Assembly (NCBI GenBank): GCA_021815405.1 | Contig: JAKAGV010000010.1 | Location: forward strand, 62,001 to 126,000 | DNA from: Bacteroidota bacterium | Lineage (GTDB): Bacteria; Bacteroidota; Ignavibacteria; Ignavibacteriales; Ignavibacteriaceae | DNA: 64,000 nucleotides | Direction of reading: 5' to 3' | Shown here: one piece after another, positions 17,014-25,707 of the stretch | Layout: each line of letters opens with the position of its first letter | Numbering within the stretch: the first letter of the stretch is position 1 | Position numbers and translations under genes: made by a program | The notes under the pieces: generated by a model | What the model was told of the DNA's origin: nothing | Database searches by the model: none | The model's input: only the letters and a program-made list of their open reading frames with translations

Positions 17014-18714
17014 ATGAGTAAATATGCTATCGGATTAGATTTTGGGACCAATTCCTGCCGTTCGTTAATCGTAGATATATCAAATGGGAATGAATTAGCC
17101 AGCTACGTATTTAATTATCCGTCTGGTGAAGCTGGCGTAATTATTGATTCATCAAATCCTAATCTTGCAAGGCAGAATCCGCAAGATTATATTGAAGGAA
17201 TTGAAGTCACCATCAAAGAGGCGATTAAAAAAGCAAAAGCAACTGACAAAGAATTCTCACCGGATAATGTAATCGGTATTGGAGTTGATACAACCGGAAG
17301 TAGTCCAATGCCGGTAGATGAAAAAGGAATGCCTCTGTGCTTTCAAGAAAAATTTAAGGATAATCCGGCGGCAATGGTTTGGCTTTGGAAAGACCATACA
17401 TCTCATGAAGAGGCGCAGACAATAACAAAGCTTGCATCAGAAATTCGTCCCCAATACCTCGCAAAGATTGGCGGAGTATATTCATCGGAATGGTTCTGGA
17501 GTAAAATTTGGCATTGCCAAAAAGAAAGTCCGGAAGTTTTCAAAGCAGCGAGCAGCTTTGTTGAAATATGTGATTGGATTCCAGCAATTCTCATCGGAGA
17601 CACAAACCCTAATCATCTTAAAAAAAGTATTTGCGCAGCTGGGCATAAAGCAATGTTTAATGCACAGTGGGGTGGCTATCCCGATGCTGAATTCTTAGAG
17701 AAACTTTCTCCGGAATTAGGAGAATTAAGAAATAGAATTACTAATTCAGCATATCCCGCTGATGAAAGGATTGGATATCTTTCTCCCGAATGGGCAAGCA
17801 AGCTGGGATTGTCAATAAAAGTTTCTATTGCGGTCGGAGCCTTTGATGCTCACATGGGTGCGGTTGGAGCGGGTGTTAAAGCTGGAACTCTTGTTAAAAT
17901 TTTAGGAACAAGTACCTGCGATGTTATGATCCAACCTAATAAAAATAAACTCGCAGATATTCCTGGAGTATGCGGAATTGTTGACGGCTCGGTAAAAGGA
18001 GGCTTCTTTGGAATTGAAGCCGGACAATCTGCAGTTGGAGATATTTTTCTTTGGTTTGTCAACAATCTTGTTCCGGAACAATATGGGAAAAATCAAGATG
18101 AAAAATTTTTTAATCTTGAAAAAGCTGCTGCTCAATTGAAGCCAGGTGAAACCGGTTTAATAGCTCTTGACTGGAACAACGGCAACAGAACAATATTGGT
18201 AGATGTTCGGTTGACAGGGCTCTTATTAGGACAAACGCTTTACACACAGCCTCATGAAATATATAGAGCATTAGTTGAAGCGACTGCCTTTGGAGCGCTG
18301 GCAATCATTGACCGAATCGAAGAAAATGGCGTGAAGATTAATGAAGTTGTTAACTGCGGCGGGCTTGCTGTAAAAAATTCTTTGCTCATGCAAATCTACG
18401 CTGATGTTACCGGCAGACCAATGAAAATTTCCAAGAGCGAACAGACCCCGGCACTCGGCGCCGCAATCTTCGGTGCTGTTTCTGCCGGCAAAGAACCAAG
18501 TGGATATGAATCCGTTGACGAAGCAGAAGCAGCTATGACTGGCATAAATAAGACATATAATCCGATTAAAGAAAATCATGAGGTTTATAAAAAATTATAT
18601 TCTATTTATCGTCAACTCCATGATGGTTTTGGAACAAAAAGCTGGAGCGGGAATATGTATAATATTATGAAAGATTTATTGGATATAAGAGATAAGGTTC
18701 GCAAGGAGAAATAA
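17014..18714 (+). CDS. araB: Ribulokinase
   Basis: Phosphorylates L-ribulose to L-ribulose 5-phosphate. The 566-residue FGGY kinase is of the length usual for AraB. The N-terminal motif is IGLDFGTNSCRSLIVD, followed by the ribulokinase-type GVDTTGSSPMPVDE and the catalytic region VGAFDAHMGAVGAG. The nucleotide half has ILGTSTCDVM and ATAFGALAIIDRIEENG. The stop codon TAA at 18712-18714 shares its last A with the araD start codon, so translation is coupled. AAGGAGA at the end of araB serves as the araD ribosome site. Confidence 0.95.
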   Translation: MSKYAIGLDFGTNSCRSLIVDISNGNELASYVFNYPSGEAGVIIDSSNPNLARQNPQDYIEGIEVTIKEAIKKAKATDKEFSPDNVIGIGVDTTGSSPMPVDEKGMPLCFQEKFKDNPAAMVWLWKDHTSHEEAQTITKLASEIRPQYLAKIGGVYSSEWFWSKIWHCQKESPEVFKAASSFVEICDWIPAILIGDTNPNHLKKSICAAGHKAMFNAQWGGYPDAEFLEKLSPELGELRNRITNSAYPADERIGYLSPEWASKLGLSIKVSIAVGAFDAHMGAVGAGVKAGTLVKILGTSTCDVMIQPNKNKLADIPGVCGIVDGSVKGGFFGIEAGQSAVGDIFLWFVNNLVPEQYGKNQDEKFFNLEKAAAQLKPGETGLIALDWNNGNRTILVDVRLTGLLLGQTLYTQPHEIYRALVEATAFGALAIIDRIEENGVKINEVVNCGGLAVKNSLLMQIYADVTGRPMKISKSEQTPALGAAIFGAVSAGKEPSGYESVDEAEAAMTGINKTYNPIKENHEVYKKLYSIYRQLHDGFGTKSWSGNMYNIMKDLLDIRDKVRKEK

Positions 18715-19409
18715 TGTTAGAAGAATTAAAAGAGAAGGTATTAAAAGCAAATCAATCTTTAGTTGAATATGGATTAGTAACTTTGACCTGGGGAAATGTA
18801 AGCGGTATCGACCGTAAATCAGGGCTCGTGGTTATAAAACCAAGCGGAGTCGATTACAGTTTAATGAAAGCCGCAGATATGGTACTTGTTAACCTTGATG
18901 GAAAAATTGTTGAAGGAACACTTAGACCATCATCAGACTTACCAACTCATATCGAACTTTATAAGGCATTCAAAGAAATTGGGGGGATAACCCACAGCCA
19001 TAGTGAGAATGCAACTTCATTTGCTCAAGCATGCATTGAGATTCCTTGCTTCGGCACTACTCACGCAGACCATTTTAACGGATCGGTTCCTGTTACCCGC
19101 TTCTTGACCAAAGAAGAAGTTAATGAAAATTATGAACTGAATACCGGCAAGATAATTATTGAACGATTCAAAAATCTTGATTATGAAGCCATTCCAGGAG
19201 TTTTAGTTGCCGGTCATGCACCGTTTACTTGGGGAAAAAATCCCGATGATTCTGTAAAAAATAATTTGGTGCTTGAGCGTGTGGCGAGAATGGCTCTAAA
19301 CAGCTTGGCACTTAATTCAAATCTTTCAGACTTGCCGGAATATATCTTAGAAAAACATTATAAAAGAAAACACGGTCCGGATGCATATTACGGACAACAT
19401 AAAAAATAA
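18714..19409 (+). CDS. araD: L-ribulose-5-phosphate 4-epimerase
   Basis: Converts L-ribulose 5-phosphate to D-xylulose 5-phosphate, linking arabinose to the same product as xylose. The 231-residue class II aldolase-type protein has the zinc His pair in THSHSENATS, the phosphate-binding TWGNVSG and KPSGVDY, THADHFNG, and the third metal ligand in VAGHAPFTWGK. The length is that of E. coli AraD. It overlaps araB by one base and precedes araA by 29 bases with a ribosome site GAGGAGAT. Confidence 0.96.
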   Translation: MLEELKEKVLKANQSLVEYGLVTLTWGNVSGIDRKSGLVVIKPSGVDYSLMKAADMVLVNLDGKIVEGTLRPSSDLPTHIELYKAFKEIGGITHSHSENATSFAQACIEIPCFGTTHADHFNGSVPVTRFLTKEEVNENYELNTGKIIIERFKNLDYEAIPGVLVAGHAPFTWGKNPDDSVKNNLVLERVARMALNSLALNSNLSDLPEYILEKHYKRKHGPDAYYGQHKK

Positions 19410-19438
19410 ATTAAAATTTTATTAGAGGAGATTTAAAA

Positions 19439-20935
19439 ATGATCGACTTAAAAAAATATGAAGTTTGGCTTGTCACAGGCAGCCAGCATCTTTATGGAGA
19501 AGAAACTTTACGAACTGTTGCGGAACATTCCCAGGAAATTGTCAAAGCGTTTTCAGAATCAAAAAGAATTCCGGTACGCGTAATTTTCAAACCGGTCTTA
19601 ACAACGCCGGAATCTATTTACAATCTATGTCTTGAGGCTAACAATGCACCGAACTGTATCGGCTTGATAACATGGATGCATACTTTCTCTCCAGCAAAAA
19701 TGTGGATTGCCGGATTAAAAGTATTGCAAAAACCTTTCGTTCATCTTCATACTCAGTTCAACCGTGATTTACCGTGGGATAAGATTGATATGGATTTTAT
19801 GAACTTGAATCAATCGGCTCATGGCGATAGAGAATTTGGATTCATCTGTACTAGAATGAAAATAGCACGTAAGGTAATAGTTGGTCATTGGCAGGATGAA
19901 CAGGTACAGGAAAAGCTTTCTATATGGATGCGTGCTGCATCTGCAAGGCTTGATGCTCAAGGCGGAAAGATTGCCCGCTTCGGAGACAATATGCGCGAAG
20001 TTGCGGTTACCGAGGGAGACAAGGTCGAAGCTCAAATGCAATTCGGTTATTCTGTAAACGGCTTCGGAGTCGGCGATCTTGTTTCTTATATTAATAAAAT
20101 TTCAGATCAACAAATTGACAAGTTACTTAAAGAATACGAAGAGAAATATAATGTATCTAAACTCCTGAAGAAAGGTGGAGAGCACCATTCATCTTTAAGA
20201 GATGCGGCAAAAATTGAAATCGGTCTTCGAATATTTCTTGAAGAAAGAAATTTTAAAGGCTTCACCACAACATTTGAAGACCTGCACGGATTAACGCAAC
20301 TGCCGGGACTTTCAGTACAGCGATTGATGGCAGACGGCTATGGCTTTGGTGCAGAAGGAGATTGGAAAACAGCCGCGCTTGTTAGAGCGATGAAGGTTAT
20401 GGCATCCGGGCTCAAAGGCGGAACTTCATTCATGGAAGATTACACTTACCATCTCAATCCTACAGGTAAAAAAGTTTTAGGTGCACACATGCTGGAAGTC
20501 TGCGAATCAATTGCAGAAAGTAAACCTTCACTTGATATAAAATCATTATCCATCGGTAGCAAAGCAGATCCGCCTAGGTTAATTTTCAATGCACCCGAAG
20601 GTCCGGCATTAAACGCAACAATCATCGATTTGGGAGATCGTTTCCGCATGATCGTTAATGAAGTTGAAGTTGTAAAACCTAACGAGCCGCTGCCAAATCT
20701 TCCTGTTGCTAGAGCTGTTTGGACCCCAAAACCTAATTTTGAAACTGCCGCAGGAGCCTGGATTTTAGCAGGCGGAGCGCATCATACAGGATTCAGCCAA
20801 GCATTAACTTCAGAATATCTAGAAGATTTTGCCGAGATGAATGGAATAGAATTCTTGTTGATTGACGGTTCGACAAATATTTCGGAGTTCAAGAAAGAAC
20901 TCAGGTGGAATGATGCATTTTATTCTCACTCATGA
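19439..20935 (+). CDS. araA: L-arabinose isomerase
   Basis: Converts L-arabinose to L-ribulose with a manganese ion. The 498-residue protein opens with the family signature [17 protein letters not shown] and carries the metal-binding residues in [16 protein letters not shown] (Glu), GFGAEGDWK (Glu), EDYTYHLNP (His) and [10 protein letters not shown] (His). Length and motifs are typical. It closes the araBDA set, a gene order different from the E. coli araBAD order. HAD phosphatase and polyol dehydrogenase genes follow on the same strand. Confidence 0.97.
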   Translation: MIDLKKYEVWLVTGSQHLYGEETLRTVAEHSQEIVKAFSESKRIPVRVIFKPVLTTPESIYNLCLEANNAPNCIGLITWMHTFSPAKMWIAGLKVLQKPFVHLHTQFNRDLPWDKIDMDFMNLNQSAHGDREFGFICTRMKIARKVIVGHWQDEQVQEKLSIWMRAASARLDAQGGKIARFGDNMREVAVTEGDKVEAQMQFGYSVNGFGVGDLVSYINKISDQQIDKLLKEYEEKYNVSKLLKKGGEHHSSLRDAAKIEIGLRIFLEERNFKGFTTTFEDLHGLTQLPGLSVQRLMADGYGFGAEGDWKTAALVRAMKVMASGLKGGTSFMEDYTYHLNPTGKKVLGAHMLEVCESIAESKPSLDIKSLSIGSKADPPRLIFNAPEGPALNATIIDLGDRFRMIVNEVEVVKPNEPLPNLPVARAVWTPKPNFETAAGAWILAGGAHHTGFSQALTSEYLEDFAEMNGIEFLLIDGSTNISEFKKELRWNDAFYSHS

Positions 20936-21017
20936 AAACTTTCATCTTCACCATGTTCACTAAAAATGAAATTTGAAAATTCTAATTTTGTGTTTGAGCT
21001 TTTATCATTTAATAAAG

Positions 21018-21611
21018 ATGAAAACTATTGATAAATTCTCCTTGAACGGAAATATAAAAGGATTGATCTTCGACTGCGATGGAACACTTGTAGATTCAAT
21101 GCCGCTCCACATGAAAGCATGGAAAGAAGCTTTTAGACAATTTAACGAAAGATACGATGAAAAGTTTCTCTTCTCTTTAAAAGGGATGAAAGAGATTGAA
21201 ATTATCCAACTGTACAACATGGAATTCCAGACTTCAATTGAACCCGAGAAAATATTAATTGCAAAGCATGAGTATTTTCTCCGGCATATTAGCGAAGTAA
21301 AGCCAATCAAACCGGTTGTAGACGTTGTTAAATCATATTTCGGTAAACTGCCGCTTGCAGTAGTTTCAGGCAGTGTAAAAGAAATAGTGCATTCAGAATT
21401 GAAGGTGGTTGGTATTTATGATTTATTTAATATTATCCTTACTGCTGATGATCCGTTCAAGCCGAAACCGAACCCAGAAATTTTTATCACCGCTGCGAGC
21501 AAGATAAAAATTTCTCCGGAGAGCTGCCTTGTATTTGAAGATGGTGATCCCGGATTGGAAGCAGCCGTTAGAGCCGGGATGCAAACAATCGATGTTAGAA
21601 AATATTTATAG
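21018..21611 (+). CDS. HAD-superfamily sugar-phosphate phosphatase / phosphoglucomutase-like
   Basis: The 197-residue product has the four HAD motifs in order: FDCDGTLVDSM with the nucleophile Asp, VVSGSVK, KPKPNPEIF, and FEDGDPGLEAAVRAGM. A helical cap between motifs I and II makes it similar to beta-phosphoglucomutase and to small sugar-phosphate phosphatases. ATG 21018 is preferred because it places motif I at the usual distance. A TTG at 20973 would add a hydrophobic leader unlike the family. Its place between araA and a polyol dehydrogenase gene suggests it clears a phosphorylated side product or helps make pentitols. The substrate cannot be read from the sequence. Confidence 0.82.
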   Translation: MKTIDKFSLNGNIKGLIFDCDGTLVDSMPLHMKAWKEAFRQFNERYDEKFLFSLKGMKEIEIIQLYNMEFQTSIEPEKILIAKHEYFLRHISEVKPIKPVVDVVKSYFGKLPLAVVSGSVKEIVHSELKVVGIYDLFNIILTADDPFKPKPNPEIFITAASKIKISPESCLVFEDGDPGLEAAVRAGMQTIDVRKYL

Positions 21612-21626
21612 GTCCACGAGTAAAGT

Positions 21627-22679
21627 ATGAAGAAAGCGGCTTTAACAGGAATAAAGAAATTTGATGTAATTGAAAGTAAGATGCCAATTATTAAAAATCC
21701 CGGCGATGTTCTTCTGAAAATAAACTCCGTAGGCGTTTGTGGATCTGATATTCATTACTACACCGAAGGGAAAATCGGCGATCAGATTATTGACTTTCCT
21801 TTTACAATCGGTCATGAATGTTCTGCAACAGTTGTTGAGACAGGCAGTAATGTAAGCAAAGTTAAACTTGGAGATATTGTTGCAGTAGACCCGCTAGTCG
21901 CCTGTCATAAATGCTCACAATGTAAAAGCGGAAGAGAGCATACATGCCTTAATCAAAAATTTCTCGGTTGTCCGGGACAATTAGAAGGCTGTCTTGCAGA
22001 ATTTATTATTATGCCGGAAGAGAACTGTTTTATCGTACCTCAAAGTGTCAATCAGGAATTAGCAATGCTGATTGAACCATTATCAATTGGATATTATGCC
22101 GTTCAGTTGATGTTAATACATTCACATAAAGATTTAGATAAAAAAAATTCCATTGGAATTCTGGGCAGCGGACCAATTGGATTAAGTGTTTCATTATGCC
22201 TTCAAGCATCCGGATTTAAAAATATTTTTGTAACAGACAAACTTGATTACAGATTAACTGTCGCTTCAAATGCAGGTGCATTTTGGACCAGCAATCCCGA
22301 TAATGAAGATGTTGTCGAGTCGATGCTCAAGATAAATCCCGACAGACTCGATTTTGTTTTTGAATGCTGCGGGAAGCAGGAAGCAATTGATCAGGCAATT
22401 GAGCTTCTTAAGCCGGGCGGAATGCTGCTGCTAGTTGGAATACCTGAAGTTGATTTTATTTCTTTCAACATCAGTAAGATTAGAAGAAAAGAAATAACAA
22501 TTCAAAACGTAAGAAGGCAAAATAAAAGCGTACAGCCTGTAATTGATTTAATTTCCTCCGGAAAAATTTCTCCTGATTTTATGCTAACACACCGTTTCCC
22601 TCTCGAAAATACTGGTGAAGCTTTTGACATAGTCTCAAATTATAAAGATGGTGTAATCAAAGCTCTGATTCAAATGTAA
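21627..22679 (+). CDS. Zinc-dependent polyol (xylitol/sorbitol-type) dehydrogenase
   Basis: A medium-chain dehydrogenase of 350 residues. The catalytic zinc site is visible in VCGSDIHYYTEG and IGHECS. The structural zinc loop has four Cys in CHKCSQCKSGREHTC. The nucleotide fold begins at ILGSGPIGLSVS. The sequence is closest in style to L-iditol/xylitol dehydrogenases, which oxidise a polyol to a ketose with NAD. Beside the xylose and arabinose genes it could link xylitol or arabitol to xylulose. It starts 15 bases after the HAD gene and ends 2 bases before the convergent response regulator gene. Confidence 0.85.
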   Translation: MKKAALTGIKKFDVIESKMPIIKNPGDVLLKINSVGVCGSDIHYYTEGKIGDQIIDFPFTIGHECSATVVETGSNVSKVKLGDIVAVDPLVACHKCSQCKSGREHTCLNQKFLGCPGQLEGCLAEFIIMPEENCFIVPQSVNQELAMLIEPLSIGYYAVQLMLIHSHKDLDKKNSIGILGSGPIGLSVSLCLQASGFKNIFVTDKLDYRLTVASNAGAFWTSNPDNEDVVESMLKINPDRLDFVFECCGKQEAIDQAIELLKPGGMLLLVGIPEVDFISFNISKIRRKEITIQNVRRQNKSVQPVIDLISSGKISPDFMLTHRFPLENTGEAFDIVSNYKDGVIKALIQM

Positions 22680-22681
22680 GC

Positions 22682-24139
22682 TTATTTAAATCCAAGCTCT
22701 TTGCACATCCTGTAATAGTTCGACGGTGCAATGCCAAGCTTCTCGGCTGCGCTTGAATCAGAGTTGGAAATACTTCTTACATAAGCAATATATTTCTTTC
22801 TAAATATTCTTTCCATCTCTTTTAATTGGAGAACCTGACCTTGATAAAGCTCTTCGAAGTTAGTTTCATCCTTCATTATCAAGTGGTTCCTCAATATCAT
22901 CGGGTCGCTTATGTCCTTTGCTTCAATCTTTCCATTACAATTCAGAATTAACCTTTGAACAACGTTTCTAAGTTCACGTACGTTGCCCGGCCATTTGTAA
23001 TTTAATAAAATTTCTTTGGCTTTATCATCCACTTCAGGAATATCGACTCCAAGATCGAGGCTAAAATAATTCAGGAAGTAATCAAACAAGAGAATTATAT
23101 CATTTCCCCTCTGCTTTAATGGAACAATATCGATCGGCACTACATTCAATCTATAATACAAATCTTCTCGAAAGCGGTTGTTGTTTACTTCATTTGCTAA
23201 GTTTTTATTTGTCGCCGCTATTATTCTAACATTAACAGACAACTTTTCAGTGCGTCCGATTTTTTCAATTTCACCATCCTGAATTACACGTAAAAGTTTT
23301 ACCTGTGCAGGCAATGGAAGCTCAGCAACTTCATCTAGAAAGATTGTTCCGTTGTTTGCAACTTCGAATAAGCCGGGCTTGGTACTATTCGCACCGGTAA
23401 ATGCGCCTTTCTGATAGCCGAAGAGTTCACTCTCAATAAGATCTGCAGGTATGCTTCCGCAATTTATTGGGACAAAGTTTTCATATTTCCTTTTACTCTT
23501 TAAGTGAATATTCCATGCAACAAGTTCCTTACCGGTTCCGGAAGGACCGCTGATTAGAATATTCGCGTCGCTCTTTGCATATCTATCAATTGATTCTTTT
23601 AGCTGCTGTATCGGCTTGGACTCGCCGATAATTTTTTTCGTTTCTAAAATATTAGCAATATTTTGACGAAGCTTCTTATCCGACTTCAGTTTATGCTTTT
23701 CAAGGTTTTTCTTTTCATAAGCATTAAAGATACTAAGGGTAAAATCAGTCGGCTGATAAATGTAGTCTTCAATATTTCCAGGATATTTTGTGCAGTACCA
23801 GAAAGCTCCCGACTTGATTAAGCTGCTTGCAAAATTATAATCGGTAATGTTGATAGTCATTTTGGTAATCACAATTATCTGAATGAAAGGATCGATTTCT
23901 TTTATTTTTGAAATTAATTCTTGTCCCTTAAGTCCTCCTGAAATCTGATAATCAAGAATTACCACATCGTACTTATCGGGTTCTTTTTCAACCAGTTCAA
24001 GTGCAGCCATTCCGTTAGAAACAGTATCAAGTACTTTTATTCTTGAATCATAAAAACTAATTGTTTTCTTTATTCTGTTGACATCGAAATCTTCATCTTC
24101 GATTAGAAGAATATTTATATGTGAATTACTTGAAATCAT
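22682..24139 (-). CDS. Sigma-54-dependent response regulator (NtrC type)
   Basis: The 485-residue protein has a receiver domain (about residues 8-125, phosphoacceptor Asp in VVILDYQISGG, with Thr in VITKM and Lys in YCTKYP), a linker, an AAA+ domain (about 165-400) with Walker A GPSGTGKE, the sigma-54 contact loop GAFTGA, Walker B TIFLDEVAELP, and a C-terminal Fis-type helix-turn-helix (SAAEKLGIAPSNYYRMCKEL). The intact GAFTGA loop means it should open promoters with RNA polymerase-sigma54. A GAGG ribosome site precedes the ATG. It lies 75 bases after the kinase gene in the same direction. I saw no convincing -24/-12 promoter in this window, so its targets are unknown. Confidence 0.93.
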   Translation of the reverse strand: MISSNSHINILLIEDEDFDVNRIKKTISFYDSRIKVLDTVSNGMAALELVEKEPDKYDVVILDYQISGGLKGQELISKIKEIDPFIQIIVITKMTINITDYNFASSLIKSGAFWYCTKYPGNIEDYIYQPTDFTLSIFNAYEKKNLEKHKLKSDKKLRQNIANILETKKIIGESKPIQQLKESIDRYAKSDANILISGPSGTGKELVAWNIHLKSKRKYENFVPINCGSIPADLIESELFGYQKGAFTGANSTKPGLFEVANNGTIFLDEVAELPLPAQVKLLRVIQDGEIEKIGRTEKLSVNVRIIAATNKNLANEVNNNRFREDLYYRLNVVPIDIVPLKQRGNDIILLFDYFLNYFSLDLGVDIPEVDDKAKEILLNYKWPGNVRELRNVVQRLILNCNGKIEAKDISDPMILRNHLIMKDETNFEELYQGQVLQLKEMERIFRKKYIAYVRSISNSDSSAAEKLGIAPSNYYRMCKELGFK

Positions 24140-24177
24140 AAATTTCCTCAGAATAAGTTTTTTATTACGCCATCAGT

Positions 24178-24195
24178 TTTGCCAATTCTGGCAAA
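24178..24195. promoter_or_regulatory. Palindrome TTTGCCA-ATTC-TGGCAAA between kinase and regulator genes
   Basis: Perfect 7-bp arms around 4 bases in the only sizeable gap of the sensor operon, about 40 bases before the response regulator start. It could be an operator, or an RNA hairpin that sets the ratio of kinase to regulator. No T-run follows it on the minus strand. Confidence 0.35.
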
Positions 24196-24214
24196 TGTAA
24201 AATATTTTTAATTC

Positions 24215-25696
24215 TTAATTTTTAATTGTTATAGTAAACATACATCCGTTGTTATCTAAATTTTCCACGTCAAGTTTCCAACCGCAACGGCAAACAGCCA
24301 TCTGGTAAGCTATGTAACAACCATAGCCGGAGTTAATATCCTTACTCAGCCTAGTGGATTGGTTTTCAAGAAATATTTTCTTAACTCCATATTCATCTTT
24401 TTCAAGCAGTTCTTTAACAACACCAACTCCGTTATCCGAAATTGTAATGTATGAAATATTTTTTCCTTTATCGTATTTTGTTTTAATTATTATCGTAATG
24501 AATCTTTTATTGCCATGGTCTATACTGTTCTGAATTAACGGCTCAAGTATTTCCCAAACAATAAACTCATTCACACAAACCTTCGGGATGGATTCATCAA
24601 GATATAATTTGAACTCAAACATGTCATTCTTGCTTGATATCCTCAAAAACACATTTTGGATTATGAACTTAATGACCTTGTTTATATCAGTATTGAACAT
24701 CGGGTTGACTATTGTATTTATTTCCTGATCATACCATTTCATATCGTAAATAATCCGGGAAATAAAATTCGAATATGTAATAACCCTGTCCTTTATATCT
24801 TCCAGGTTCCCTGGAGTTAAACGTCTTACATCATCTTTGATGAAGCCCATAATCTTTTCAGCTTTATGATGAGTATGATATATTCTCTTGGTGAACAACG
24901 ATTCCTTTTCGAATTTTATTTGCTTTTCAAGATTTTCTGCATGTTCTTCAAACAGTTTTTTCTGAGCCTCATTTCTTTCTTTAACAGCCTGGGATGAGAC
25001 AAGAAAGATTCCTATCAAACCTAAAAAAATCAAAGTAGAATAAACTAGTGATACTCTATCAAAATTAGCGCTAATTTCGTCGGTCAAAAATGTAAAGTCG
25101 GGAGTTATTTTTAAATACATTACTCCGAGGTATTCGCCGTTCGGCACAAATGGAACTAGGATATTAAATGTTTTTTTGTTAACCAGTGTACTGTATATTT
25201 CTTCGGAGGTTTTGAGTTTATGCTGAAGCGGAAGAAAAAATTTTAATGCTTCATTGTGAGTGCTCATATTAAGGTCGTATGGAGAAAGCTTGCCCTTAAT
25301 ATATTCATCAAGCTTCTGCCCGCTGTCTATTACATAGATTTTTTGATCCTTAACGAGTATAAGGCAGATATCATCAACAGCTCGCTGAATAAGCTGCTGT
25401 TTAAAAATAACATTGAATGAATAAACTATCTTTTCATCTTCCATGTTTGAAACTGATTTATTCAAAAACAGATTTTCAAACAACAGTTCCATGCTAGTAG
25501 ATGTTATAGTTGCCAGTCTTTCAGCAGAATATCTTTTGTACCAGTCCTGAGTTTCGGATAAGAAATCATTCAAAGATGTTTTTTGTACGAAGGCTAGAAC
25601 GATTTGGAACAATATAAGTATTGTGAAAAAAATTGTTATGTGCCGGATCTCGAACCGGTACTTTGAAATTTTATTCCGTAAATACTTTTTAAACAT
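24215..25696 (-). CDS. Membrane sensor histidine kinase with an atypical phosphoacceptor region
   Basis: The 493-residue protein has a transmembrane helix near residues 20-37, a periplasmic domain of about 175 residues, a second helix near 214-234, a coiled coil, and a C-terminal ATPase domain with N-box EPLIQNSIDHG, G1 ISDNGVGV and G2 SGYGCYIAYQM. The helical segment before the ATPase domain has no standard H-x-(E/D)-(T/N)-x-x-P box. The best candidates are the histidines in IYHTHHKAEK. Kinase activity is therefore likely but not certain. It is encoded 11 bases after the solute-binding protein gene and before the response regulator gene, so the periplasmic domain probably reads the ligand state of that binding protein. 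Confidence 0.85.
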   Translation of the reverse strand: MFKKYLRNKISKYRFEIRHITIFFTILILFQIVLAFVQKTSLNDFLSETQDWYKRYSAERLATITSTSMELLFENLFLNKSVSNMEDEKIVYSFNVIFKQQLIQRAVDDICLILVKDQKIYVIDSGQKLDEYIKGKLSPYDLNMSTHNEALKFFLPLQHKLKTSEEIYSTLVNKKTFNILVPFVPNGEYLGVMYLKITPDFTFLTDEISANFDRVSLVYSTLIFLGLIGIFLVSSQAVKERNEAQKKLFEEHAENLEKQIKFEKESLFTKRIYHTHHKAEKIMGFIKDDVRRLTPGNLEDIKDRVITYSNFISRIIYDMKWYDQEINTIVNPMFNTDINKVIKFIIQNVFLRISSKNDMFEFKLYLDESIPKVCVNEFIVWEILEPLIQNSIDHGNKRFITIIIKTKYDKGKNISYITISDNGVGVVKELLEKDEYGVKKIFLENQSTRLSKDINSGYGCYIAYQMAVCRCGWKLDVENLDNNGCMFTITIKN

Positions 25697-25707
25697 AAGC
25701 TAACATT

